NCBI RefSeq assembly: GCF_004027225.2
Contig: NC_044282.2
Span: 69,055,787 to 69,119,786, forward strand
DNA: 64,000 nt
Direction: 5' to 3'
Origin: Strigops habroptila
Taxonomy: Eukaryota > Chordata > Aves > Psittaciformes > Psittacidae
The notes under the pieces are model-generated. The model saw only the letters and a program-made list of their open reading frames with translations, made no database searches and was not told the DNA's origin. Shown here piece after piece: positions 1 through 48,300 of the stretch; the stretch's first letter is position 1; the number at the start of each line of letters is the position of its first letter. The position numbers were made by a program, and so were the translations under genes.

Positions 1-1003
1 AGGGAGCTTAGAAATGTGTGTTTTGATTTTCCTGTTCTTTAAAAAAATAGACTTCTCTCTTTTTTTAAAAGAAAGAAACAAAGAGATGTAAACACTCTTC
101 ATGTTAAAAACTGGGAAGTAACTGTGATTTTCTTTCTTTTCTTTCCCTTTGACACGGTTTCCTCCTCTGGCCTCACTCCTCCAGTGACTTATGGCATACC
201 CAGTTTACAGGTAGTTGCCCTGAAGATCTGCTACCAGTATAGAACATAAGCCCTGATGGCTGTAGCTCCATATCTGAGCTGCCTCCAGGAGTGGGCAGCT
301 TGTAACTCTTGCACAACCACTGCATCGAATCTTTTCTGGTCCATAGGAAAACCACAGCTACATCTCCCTGCAAGCCTACCCCAGATGGACTGCAAAGACC
401 TGAGCTAGACTGTAACAGGAAGAAATCCAAGAAAAAATTGCTAGTAACTGTCTATATTCACTCTTGAGTATTACCCTTCCAAAAAAATAGTCCTCCTCTC
501 TTTGATATGACTAGTCATGAAGTCAATTATAGAGAAAACTGATGCTGTAGGTGCATTAATCTTGTAAACCGTTCCCATATGGAAGAGTACATTCTTCAAT
601 CCTATTGTTTATAACAACTTTTAAATATGTGCCCTCCTCAGCCGGAGCCTTGGGGCCTGATGGTGATGGCAGCTGCCCCCTCTAACTCCCACCTCACACT
701 TCTGTTACAGTTGGGGAATAAAATGAAATGCACATTGTTAAATGAACATTATTGCAGTATAAAATCCTACCAGGACAAGTTTTATGTATGTCTGTATGTA
801 AAAATAGGTGTGTGTGAGATAGAGAGATATGTGTTTATAAATTACACACACTATGAAAAATACTTATGTATTATATTACAACTATATACATTCATTAGAA
901 AGAAACTGATCAACCCCTGTCAAGGAGACAATGCAGCAGCCGTTATCAGTTCTTTGGCATCCAGGAAACGAATGCTATTTTGTGCCTCAAGAGGAGGAAC
1001 ATC
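1..1003 (-). other. ISM1: ISM1 3' UTR, 3' end not in view
   Basis: This is the sequence directly after the TGA, read on the minus strand. It is AT-rich and lacks a supported reading frame. I see no AATAAA or ATTAAA in this orientation between 1003 and 1, only the weak variant TATAAA near 608 and 836. The polyadenylation site therefore probably lies beyond the window edge or uses a variant signal. The extent is inferred only. Confidence 0.6.
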
Positions 1004-38591
<37,588 letters not shown>

Positions 38592-38906
38592 CCTCTTGAG
38601 CCGGGCGGCTTTAGGGCCCCGCGGCGGCGGCGGCCGTGGAGGAGGCGGAGGAGGAGGAGGAGCCGCGGCGGCCGCCGCCGCCGCCGGGGCCGCCGCTGCC
38701 GCCGCCGGAGCGGCCCCGGCCCCAGCCGCAGCCGCAGCCTCAGCCTCAGCCTCAGCCTCAGCCCCAGCGCCGGCCGCGGCAGCCGCAGGACGGGCGGCGG
38801 GGGCCGCGCCGCTCTCGGCGTCGGCGGGGCGGGCGGCGGGCGCGGGGCAGCGGCGGCAGCAGCAGCAGCAGCAGCAGCGGGGGCCGCCACACCACGGCGG
38901 AGCCAC
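38592..38906 (-). other. ISM1: Probable ISM1 5' UTR, open in frame without AUG
   Basis: Upstream of the start codon the same frame has no stop for at least 315 bases. It would encode low-complexity Ala, Pro and Cys runs with a GEAEAEAEAE-like patch. I see no in-frame ATG; the first near-cognate codon reaching the far end is a GTG at 38906. The composition follows directly from GCC, CTG and GAGGCT repeats. I take it as untranslated leader or promoter, not protein. Confidence 0.6.
38857..38877. repeat. CAG/CTG trinucleotide repeat, seven copies
   Basis: Seven uninterrupted CAG units on the plus strand (CTG on the gene strand), about 270 bases upstream of the ISM1 start codon within the CpG island. 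The class is expansion-prone, but the length is modest. Confidence 0.92.
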
Positions 38907-39164
38907 GTCGGGGCGGGACGCCGCGGCGGCGGCGAAAATCGCGGCGCTGCCCGGCTGCGGCGGGGGGCGGCAGGTAGCCGCGACGGGGCCGCGGGCCGGC
39001 GGCGTTTCTGCGGGCAGCCCTGCAACCCAGAGTCACCGTCGGAGGGAAGGAGCGGGCCGAGCCCCCGCCGCCTCGGGGAGCCGCGGGCCGACGGAGAGCA
39101 GCGGGGCTCGGCTGCCGGCGGGGAGACGCTGTGAGGACGGGGGGGAGCCGCCGGGAGCGTGTGT

Positions 39165-39215
39165 GCGAGTGAGAGGGAGGAGGGAGGGAGAGGCGGGGGG
39201 GGGGAGCTGGGGACG
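39165..39215 (+). repeat. G-rich tract with quadruplex-type spacing
   Basis: Successive G runs (GAGGGAGGAGGGAGGGAG, then a run of about ten or more G) on the plus strand at the upstream part of the CpG island. Four or more GGG runs with short loops fit the usual G-quadruplex pattern. Confidence 0.75.
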
Positions 39216-39550
39216 ACTCTCACATGGCGGGGAAGCCGGGACGCTCCGAGGGGAGGAGAGAGCTTGGGGCTATCGCCTCCCTCCTCGCAAGGGGATGGGG
39301 GTGGCCCCTGGACCAGCTTCACCCCTCCGCCGTGTCCTCGCCCGCCCCGCGGCTCCCTCCTCCTCAGGGCGCCCGTCGAGGCGTCGTCCTGCCTTGCCTG
39401 CCCTGCCGGGCCCCGTCCCGTAGCCTCGCGTTGGGGGTGTGAGGGAGCGGGGCCGCACCGCGACCCCCGCCCGCTCCCAGCCCTCGACGGGGCGGCTGCG
39501 GCTCCCCCAGGGGAAGAGGGGCAGAGCGCTGATCCCCCCCGGCTCCCCTT

Positions 39551-42419
39551 CCTCCTCCTTCTCTCTACCCCCCGGCTCGGCCGTGGGAAATGGGTGGGGA
39601 CGGAGGGCGAGGGGCTGCGAAAAGCTTCAGCTGCCTGCCGTCCCTCGGAGCTGGATACCTGGCTCCATCTCTCCTCTCTCTTCCCTCCAGTGGCCCTAGG
39701 GCTGGCAGGGGCAGCTCCGCACTCTCCTGCCACCGTGCGTGCGTGTTTGCAAGCGGCTGGCTCTCCTCCTGGCTCCTGCTGCTGCAGCTTCCAGACCCAA
39801 CTTTCTCGCCCTCTCGCTCTTATGTCGGGAGAGGTGCGTGTTGGATGCTTTTATACTGCCCTGCCTCCCTCCCCTGCTGTCCTTCCCCCCTTCCCCGCTC
39901 CCCCCCTTTCCCTTCTCCCTCACTGCAGCTCCTGCTTCAGCCTAGTTTCCACCACCCCCCCACCCCCAACTCCCCTCCTTCTTGTGCCGACCTGCCCCTC
40001 CACAAGCCTTGGTTACCCAGGGCACCCAGCCAGGGCACCCGCACCCGTCCCGCTTCACGGCTGCACCTTGCACAAGTGCCTTCCACCGCTGCTCCCCAGG
40101 GACAGAGCTGTGCTGAAGTGTCCTGTCCCCTCCGGCTGGTCTGTGCATCCTCAGCACAGGAGGACTTGGGCTGCTGGGGGTTCATGCTCCTCACTGTTGT
40201 TTCCCTTCCTCTTGGTTGCTGAGTGCCTAAGTGCAGTGGAAAAAACCTTTGTCTCTCGGGTGGGAGGCCCCCAAATTGAAAATGAACGTGTATTCGAAAA
40301 TATGTGAAAATGAGGGTTGGATTATTGCTTTCTGTAAATCAGTGTCTTTGCATCCAGTCTGATGGAGCTAAACCTCTTTCTGGGTGCTGAAGATGCAGCT
40401 CAGTGTAACAAGAACACAGCTCAAATAAACTTGAAACATAAATAAAGGCACCTAACAGAAAATACGAATTTTGGAATTGTTGTTCTTCCACAATTGGGAA
40501 TGTTATGTGTAAAAGTGATGATATGAGTGCTCAGGGCTGGTGTGGCAGCTGGGACATCAAAATGTCTGAATGGGCAAATTGGTGAAAAAGAAGTGTTCCC
40601 TATCCAAAACGTTTTCAGTCTGAGACCAATGTTCTCAGCAGGGTTCCTGTGATGTAAAGGTGAGATGTGGTTCCAGTGTGCAGTGCCAGCAGGTCCCAAG
40701 GCACATCGTGGCATCCTCTGCCTGCGGTGCGCCTGACCCAGGAAGCTGGAAGAGTTGGGACATGAGGAGAATTGGAGCTCGTGGGAGGTTTCTTGCAGGT
40801 CTTGTTGCATCTGAAGGCTGTGGTCACAAATGGCTCGGAATGATGTCTTGTACCCTTCCAGTCAGGTTTCCCTTCCAGCGATAACTACTGTAAGTGATTA
40901 ACCGTTAGGAAGGAGTATGGTTAAAATAATTGCACTGTAGTATGGTTCAAGATGTGACCAAAAGCCACAACCCCAAACCCTTTGGATTTAAGGAGTTTTC
41001 ATCCACAAACATGTTGTGTAAGTGCTGCAGTAGGAACGATCGGCACAGATGATTGTGCAGGGAAGGGACTGCCACGGGGCTGCCCTGGGTGCATTACAGC
41101 AAGGTACAACCCCTCCACCAGGTTTATAACCATTTATAACTCGTTGATAAATACCCGATAATGCACTGATGCTCTTGGTTATGCGTCAAATCATACAGAG
41201 CTATTCAATATCACATAGAGCCATCACAGCCTGTGGGACTGTCACGTGGTCTTTAAAAAATGTGGTGTTTTTTTTTAACCCAAACATTTCTTGAGCTAAT
41301 CAAAATATTGAGAAGATAAAAACACTGATGTACTTCATCTGTCATTGCGCAGCCTGGGCTCTGCTCCTGCACCCCTAGGCAAGCACCCAGCGGCAGTGAG
41401 ACCAAATGGGGCAGTTAAAGAGGGAAATGGATGGGCAGTGAAGAAGCAGGAGAACTGTCCCCCAGGTTTGCCAGTGTCTGACCCAGGCTGGTGGCTGTCA
41501 GTGAATGCCGCCTGTTGAAGAAAAGTGGAAACTTGGCACTTGAGTTCTGTATTTCAGAGCTTAATAGCACAAATCGTCAGCCAGAGTGAGATTGAAGGCT
41601 TGTAATGTGAAACAGTCCGAGTGACAGCCTGGTGAAAAACACACACATGGATCTGCTGCTGAGCTCTGGGTAATGTAAGTTCTCCCTCGCCTTATGAAAG
41701 AGACTGAACCAAGAGACATCTTTAATCCAGATGAGATGGGCCTGTGCTGGTACGCCTTTCTTCGAGGGACATTCAGTTTTATGCATTAAACTGTTGTGGA
41801 AAGACAGTGAGGGATAGAGCAATGCCACTGTTGGCAGCGAGCAGGTGGCAGCAAGAAACCAAAGCCTCTTCCCACTTAAAAACATCAGCATAGAAGCAGT
41901 ACTTGGGTACTAGGATGCCTGCATGGCTGCGGGTGAGCAGCCGGGGAACAGAGAGCGCGCTGTGTGCTGTAGATGCCCATTTGAATTCACACAAACACTG
42001 TTAAATCAGCAGATTACTTCATTGACGAATCCAGATGGCTGAAATGCAACCTGTAGGGAAGATGGGACTTAAAAGCAAAGGGAAAAGCTTGCCTCTCCTG
42101 GGTGGGTGAGCACTTGCTCCAGCAGCTACCATCTCGTCCCTGGAAAATGAAGTGAGGTTTTGCCTGGGGGAGGAGGCCCAGTGGTAGGCTGAGGGGGATG
42201 CTGCTCCAAGGATGTGGTACATCAGTAAGTGGGTCTGATGGTGGTGCTGGGGTAAGGGAGGTGTGCTCCTTTCATAGCTCCTTCTCTGTGAAGTTTCACA
42301 GCTCACACCTCAGCTGTTACCTTCTATTTCTCTTCCCTCCAGTGATAAAAGCAGACTCAGCTTGTGTGCACTCCCAGCCCCTCACCAGTGCCAGGGGAAA
42401 CACACTGAGCTGAAGCTCT
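39551..42419. other. Upstream flank of the ISM1 promoter, no supported gene
   Basis: This stretch leaves the CpG island. It includes a pyrimidine-rich tract at about 39847-39960 (plus strand) with several good 3' splice-site look-alikes, such as CTCTTCCCTCCAG near 39690 and CTTCTCCCTCACTGCAG near 39926. A GTG-started plus-strand frame runs 39159-40307 but has repetitive Pro/Ser/Leu composition. No protein family is recognised. An antisense or divergent noncoding transcript is possible. Confidence 0.6.
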
Positions 42420-43090
42420 TCATAGAATCATAGAATCATAGAATAGTAAGGGTTGGAAAGGACCTTAAGATCATCTAGTTCCAATCCTTCTGCCATGAGC
42501 AGGGACACCTTGCACTAAACCATGTGGTCCAAGGCTCTGTCCAACCTGGCCTTGAACACCGCCAGGGATGGAGCATTCACAACCTCCCTGGGCAACCCAT
42601 TCCAGTGCCCCACCACCCTCACTGTAAAGAACTTCTTCCTTATACCTAATCTAAACTTCCCCTGTTTAAGTTTGAACCCATTACCCCTTGTCCTACCACT
42701 ACAGTCCCTAAGGAAGAGTCCCTCCCCAGCATCCTTGTAGACCCCCTTCAGATACTGGAAGGCTGCTATGAGGTCTCCACGCAGCCTTCTCTTCTCCAGG
42801 CTGAACAGCCCCAACTTTCTCAGCCTGTCTTCATACGGGAGGTGCTCCAGCCCTCTTATCATCCTCGTGGCCCTCCTCTGGACTTGCTCCAACAGCTCCA
42901 TGTCCTTTTTATGTTGAGGACACCAGAACTGTACACAGTGCTCCAAGTGAGGTCTCACGAGAGCAGAGTAGAGGGGCAGGATCACCTCCTTTGACCTGCT
43001 GGTCACGCTTCTTTTGATGCAGCCCAGGATACGGTTGGCTTTCTGGGCTGCAAGCGCACACTGCCGGTTCAGAACAGGGTTAAATTCACA
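42420..43090 (-). mobile_element. CR1 LINE, longest copy in the window
   Basis: Starts with three tandem copies of CATAGAAT-type octamers and runs about 670 bases back into ORF2. The minus strand keeps a stop-free 163-codon frame at 43006-42515 encoding the C-terminal part of the CR1 ORF2 protein. Motifs include [53 protein letters not shown] and [10 protein letters not shown]. It is truncated well short of a complete ORF2, so it is immobile. It is far less decayed than the copy at 59270, hence younger. Confidence 0.95.
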
Positions 43091-45267
43091 CCCATTTGTG
43101 ATATGACAGGTGCACTACATGGTCAGGTAGTGTAGCTCAGCTGATGTGTGAGGAGTCAGTAAGCTGTGGTAGCTCATCATCTGATGTTCTGCCTCTCTCA
43201 AGCCCCACAGATCCTAAGTACCTCACTGCATGGCTTCAAAAGGGAGTTGTTGCTGTCCCTGTTGCAGCCTCCTCCATGTGGTGAGGACTCGCTCCCACGG
43301 AGGTGTTTCAAGGATCTCTTGGCTTCAGTTAAAGCGCTGCCAGATGAAGGGCCCCATGGTCTCCCTTATACCAGACTGTCAACAAAAATGCACAAGAGCT
43401 ATCCATGACCATCATGCCCCTTCAGCACTGAAGGCCAAGGAACTGTGTCCGGGGCTGGATTTGCAATGTCCTCTCTGGCATGTCCTGCTAGTGGTGTGCC
43501 TGTCTCCTGCCGTAGCCATCGTGACTGACCACCTCACATGCTGTCCACTGCACTGCATACGGCCAACCTCACTACATCACTGTGTAGGCACCTACACTGG
43601 GTGTTATGAGTCCTGAAAAACAAACTGTTGCCTAACTGAGGCACATTACTTGCAGAGGCTAGTAAGGTCCTAGTGACCAAAATGAATAGTCATTGATTGT
43701 ACCTGGTCAACTGTGAAAACCCATTCATTTTGGATGAGTGCCACCAGGTGACACCCTTTAAGGCCAGTGTGAGAACTGCTGGATAAGGAGGGGGGAGAAA
43801 AAAATACTGTATAATATATCACAACATAAGTCACTTTATATGCTGTATCTCAGAAGTGAGGAGCACATAGAGGTGGGAGCACCACTGAGTTTCATGTCAG
43901 AGCCTCATGGCTCACTTGGGTCCTGCACCCCTGTTGTCCCAGCAGTTAAAACATATTGGTGCTTACTTGCTTGTCCACTTTACTGTCAGTCCTGGTACTG
44001 CTCCAGGACTGTGGAGGCATCCTCTCTGTAAGACTGACAGCTTGTCAGAGGAGCGTAGCTGGTAGAGCCCCATCTGCCCTCCTCAGCTTGCTCCTGCCTG
44101 CGCTCACTCCTAGGATGCTGTTTTATCTTTAAGCCTGCGGGTTGCTTTAAAATTATCTGGGATGAAAACCTGGCTCCACTGAAGTCGTTGGCAAAGCTCC
44201 CATTGACTTCAGAGGAGCCAGGATTTCACCCTAAGACGCTTTGTAGATTATTGGTGAATGGAAAGCATACGTCTGGCTTCTTGAGGGTTATTATTGTTGG
44301 TGGTGACCTCTGCTCTGGCGAGCATTGAGCAAGGCTGGGTTGAGACAGATGGCTAAAGCTTTCCTTGCCTCTTCCCCTGCTTCCTCACAGGGGCTTTGCT
44401 TTACCGCTCATCATTTTGGATGCTGCTTATCAAGGAATACCTTCTCGTCGCCTGCCGGTGGAATTTAATGCCTGTTTGCCCACATTCCCCTTCCCCCAAC
44501 GCCAGCAGATCAGTAGATAGGAGACAGAATGGCTGATTAGCTTCTAGCTCCAACCTCTTAGCTATAAGCTGCAAATGCACACACAAGGGTCTTCTCTAAA
44601 AAAAAAAAGGAAAGAAAAAAAAAAAAGAATAACCTTCTCCTGCAGGCAACCTAAGTCTTTCTGTGATCTATGGGTCCTTTATCTCAATAAATCACAACTT
44701 GAATAGTAACCACCCTCTTTTTAAAAGAACTGATTAGATTTCTCAATTTCCCTGCTTCTCTAGGCCAGTGCTTTCATTCCCATCTACATGTTTTGCCACC
44801 AGCTTGGTGTAACAACGGGGTCAGGATTTCTGAGTTCTGCAGCACCTTGTGTGACAGACTGGAAATTCAGCGGCCGCTTTATTAAAACTCGAAGCAGAAG
44901 CGGAAATGTATAACGTGTAGTCTGAATGATGGGATATGGAAATGGAGAAAACAGTCCAGTTTCCTGCCTGCTATTTATTTTTTAATACTAAATCCTGTTT
45001 ATTTTACACTCTGCCACATTTTCACTTTTCAATATCCTGCACATTTTTGTACTGATGATGTGCAAGCGCACTGAAGCATTTGCCAAGATGTGGCAGTACG
45101 GGGCTGGGCGGATAAGCGCACCGGGCAATGTTTTTCAGAAAGGCCCAAAGAGCCTAAATTCTGCTGACTCTCCTAAAAGCTTGCCACAGCGCCATTTCTG
45201 CCTTTTCAGAGAAATAGAGTGAAACCAGAAAACCTCTTTCCTCTGAACACAGTTGGGTATCACTGCA
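43091..45267. other. Intergenic, no gene seen
   Basis: Unremarkable sequence apart from the palindromic relic at 44161-44230 and A-rich simple sequence at about 44599-44629. The short frames here have no recognisable product. Confidence 0.6.
44161..44230. mobile_element. Palindromic relic, MITE-like hairpin
   Basis: The 26-base arm 44161-44186 pairs with 44205-44230 with three mismatches around an 18-base loop (core GACTTCAG, GGAGCCAGG). The sequence resembles an ancient amniote palindromic repeat with CCATTGACTTC at its centre, common in reptile genomes as I remember it. The family assignment is from memory and unverified; the hairpin itself is plain. Confidence 0.7.
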
Positions 45268-45352
45268 GAAGTGCCCAGGTTGGTCTAGCTGAGATGAGCA
45301 CTACAAATCATCGGTTCCAACAAGGTGGAACCATTCTATGATTCTATGATGT
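45268..45352 (+). mobile_element. Degraded CR1 3' tail
   Basis: Ends CCATTCTATGATTCTATGATG, the CR1 terminal octamer tandem in plus orientation. The 60 bases before it keep only scattered CR1 words such as GGTTCCAAC. The left edge is a guess. Confidence 0.7.
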
Positions 45353-48300
45353 ATGAAATGGAGTAAAGGCTCAGAAGCCTGATTGAGTTATCTTGGTTCA
45401 GCAAATCACAGCACATCAGCCGAGGTGAATGCTTTCCTGTTGTTTTTCCTGGCCGTGGTGGAGCTGGCTCCCTGGCCTAGAGCAGGGAGGCAGCCCTGTG
45501 TTTTGGAAGCAGTGAACCATTAAACTGGCTCATCCATTAAATTGGCTTAGCCAAATTTATCATTAAATTTGAATTATTACATATAATAATGAATTATGTG
45601 GCTCACCTCATGCATACCTACCTGTCTGCGGGTGCATGGCAATGGGTACTGCAGAGAAGGAGCTTTACATGAGCACCTCTGGTGGGAACTAAGAGCAGAG
45701 TAAGGAGGTGGTCCTGGCCCAGCTTGGTGTAGACCATCACAAGGGGTTGTGTGACCGAGGCTTGAATTGGCTGATCGCTTCTAACAAGTCTTGTCCTATG
45801 TTCAGCAGCAGATGAACAGCCTTTCTGATTGATAGTTAAAATAGAAAGAAATAAACAGAGCAGTTCCCACCTCCCACACCTCTGGTTTCCAACCCTTTAC
45901 TTCCCCAGGGAAAATATCACATTGCTGGCTTGCAATTGTCTTTTTTCCAAGACTACTTTGTGACTCTGGAGATCAGGAACTTGATTAAAAACCAAAACAT
46001 AATCAGAAAGCCAGCTGAGTGGCTGAAGGACAGTTCTGCAGCAGGGAAGGAAGATTGCAGAGCAAATGCTGTGATGGTGGGTGAAATGGAGGGCTGACTT
46101 ATCTTCTAAAAGAAGAGTTGAGCTGTCTCCATTGCAGGGAGGCTTTCATTCCCACAGAAAAGGTAAAGATACCATAGCTCATTTCATGATGGCTTCAGCT
46201 GGTAAGTGTTCCCTGGCTTCACTTAGGTGATTTCGTACAGCTGGAGCACAGCCTGTGCAAGGCCACTCAGACTCCTGTTAGCATGTTACTGCACTAGCAC
46301 AGGTAAGAGTCTCCCTGGTCTCGTTATGCCCCCTGGATAGGGGCTTCAGGGGGTTTATTTTATTGTACACACTAAATCAGTTCCTCTACTTGATAGCTGT
46401 TGCTCTGGATTCCCTAGTATCTTTGTGCAGTGCTCTGTGAAGTCAAAATTATGCCACATCAATGAAACATTTTGTTTTGAAACCTGCATATTCTACTCCT
46501 GCAATACAAGTGTGTTGAATTTACACCGAGATTTCTCAGCGCAACTTGGAGCCAGTGCTTTAGGAGCTAAATCGTATTAGTGATAAATATCCTCTTTTTT
46601 TCCGTAATGGAATCTGCAGCTGATGTTTCCAGATAAATACTCCACACCATGTACCATGTACCAAGTGGAAAAATGCCACAGTCGTGTCATTATTGTTCAA
46701 CAAAGGTGGCAGAAACATGGAGAGTGAGGGCAGGTTTTTTCCCTGCCATTCACTTCTTCTCTGAGGCCCTTTGGTACCCCAAATCTGAGCCTGATGACAA
46801 ATGCAGAGATGTCTGAATGATCTGCAACAGCCTTTTCAAGCATAAATGTTTGCTGAGGTGCAGGGAGAAAACAGCTCTTACGGAAAATAAATCTCTCTTC
46901 TGTAGGGGTTGTGCCAATGTGCTCAGTGAATGCAGATCTGTTACACAGCCATTTGGCATGCTGTAAAGAAACAGCAAGAATAGGCTCATAGTTATTACTG
47001 CAGGTGAAGAAATCCTTTAAACTTTGGCATGTGTCCCTTCTCTTAATGGTTTTTATTAAGTTGCTGAGGTCTCAAATTAATATCTGTTGGACTAAGGATG
47101 GGCAGTTGGATTAGATGCTTCTTCCTCCAGTGTCGAAGTGCAGGCTGGATTTGATGTCATCCCTTAGTGCACCTTTTAACATAGTGGTGCCTGTGTTTTC
47201 AATACCCTAGCACCTACAATGATAACCAAAGCACCAAATAGTGATAGGCTCACTGGGGAATGTCCTAGCTAGTAGAGGACAGGAATAACTTGAAATGTGG
47301 CTTTAAAGGAGGATGATACTACGCAAAATAAAGCAATGGAGAAAGAAAACAGAGAATCTGGGGCCTTTCATCTAAAGTATTTACTCCTAGGAAAAACGTT
47401 GTCTGCTGCCCGACTTCAGTGTACTGTCTGGCAAACAAATGTGCAGATTACTGGTGCTCTCAAGTGTGCTCTGGATAGCAACAGCTTGACCTACTCTCTA
47501 CGGTGGGATGGTAAAAGTCTCAGTGGATCTGGATGAGATGGTCAGAGCACAGTGATAAGCTGCAGAGAGATGACTAACAAGCCTTTGCAGCAGATCTGAT
47601 ACCTGGTGTGTGCCAGTGAAGAGTGGGGAGAGAGCACAGCCACCTACCAGGTTCTGGGAGATCACTCGAACATCTCTCCTGGTCCTGCCAGACGCAGAGG
47701 TTCTGGACAAAGTGCTGTGGTTGACCAGGGGCGCAGGGCTGGGCTGGCTGGAGGCTCCTCTTTACATGGCCATGGTGGGTTTACAGCAGTGCTCAGCACT
47801 TGAAAGAGAGAGGGAGGGAGAACAGTTTGAATGTGCAACACTTTGGTGCGCATGGCTGAGGAAATCACTGAAGATCAAAGTACGTGTTTATTCAAAGCAG
47901 CTGACCTGACTGTAAGAGATTTTCACTCCTCCGGTACCCTGAAGACAACCGCAAGCGTGAAAGAAAACGGCACAGAAAATGCAATACCTGGAGCTCCACC
48001 TTGCTGTCCAAGACAGTTATTTGCTGCTAACCAACAGCGGAGATTTTTCTCCTCTATTTATTGGTAAAATCCTTGTGCAGTGAGTACACAAGTCCTCACG
48101 GGAGGCTTTAGAAGGACTGGCACATAAAAGGGGCAAGCACCACTGAATAACAACACAGCCCACTCTGGTCAAGCTCAGACTTCATCTTTCCGTGGCGCTG
48201 GCTATAAACGTTGTTCATTTTATGCAGTTGTTATCACATAACAGTTTATACGTTTCCAGTGCATTTTCTTATACACAATGTCATTCTCTTAAAACGTGGG

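Noticed and set aside
42522..42740. Plus-strand 72-codon frame similar to the one at 31289
   Set aside because: The resemblance between the two comes from both being antisense CR1; it is not a gene family.
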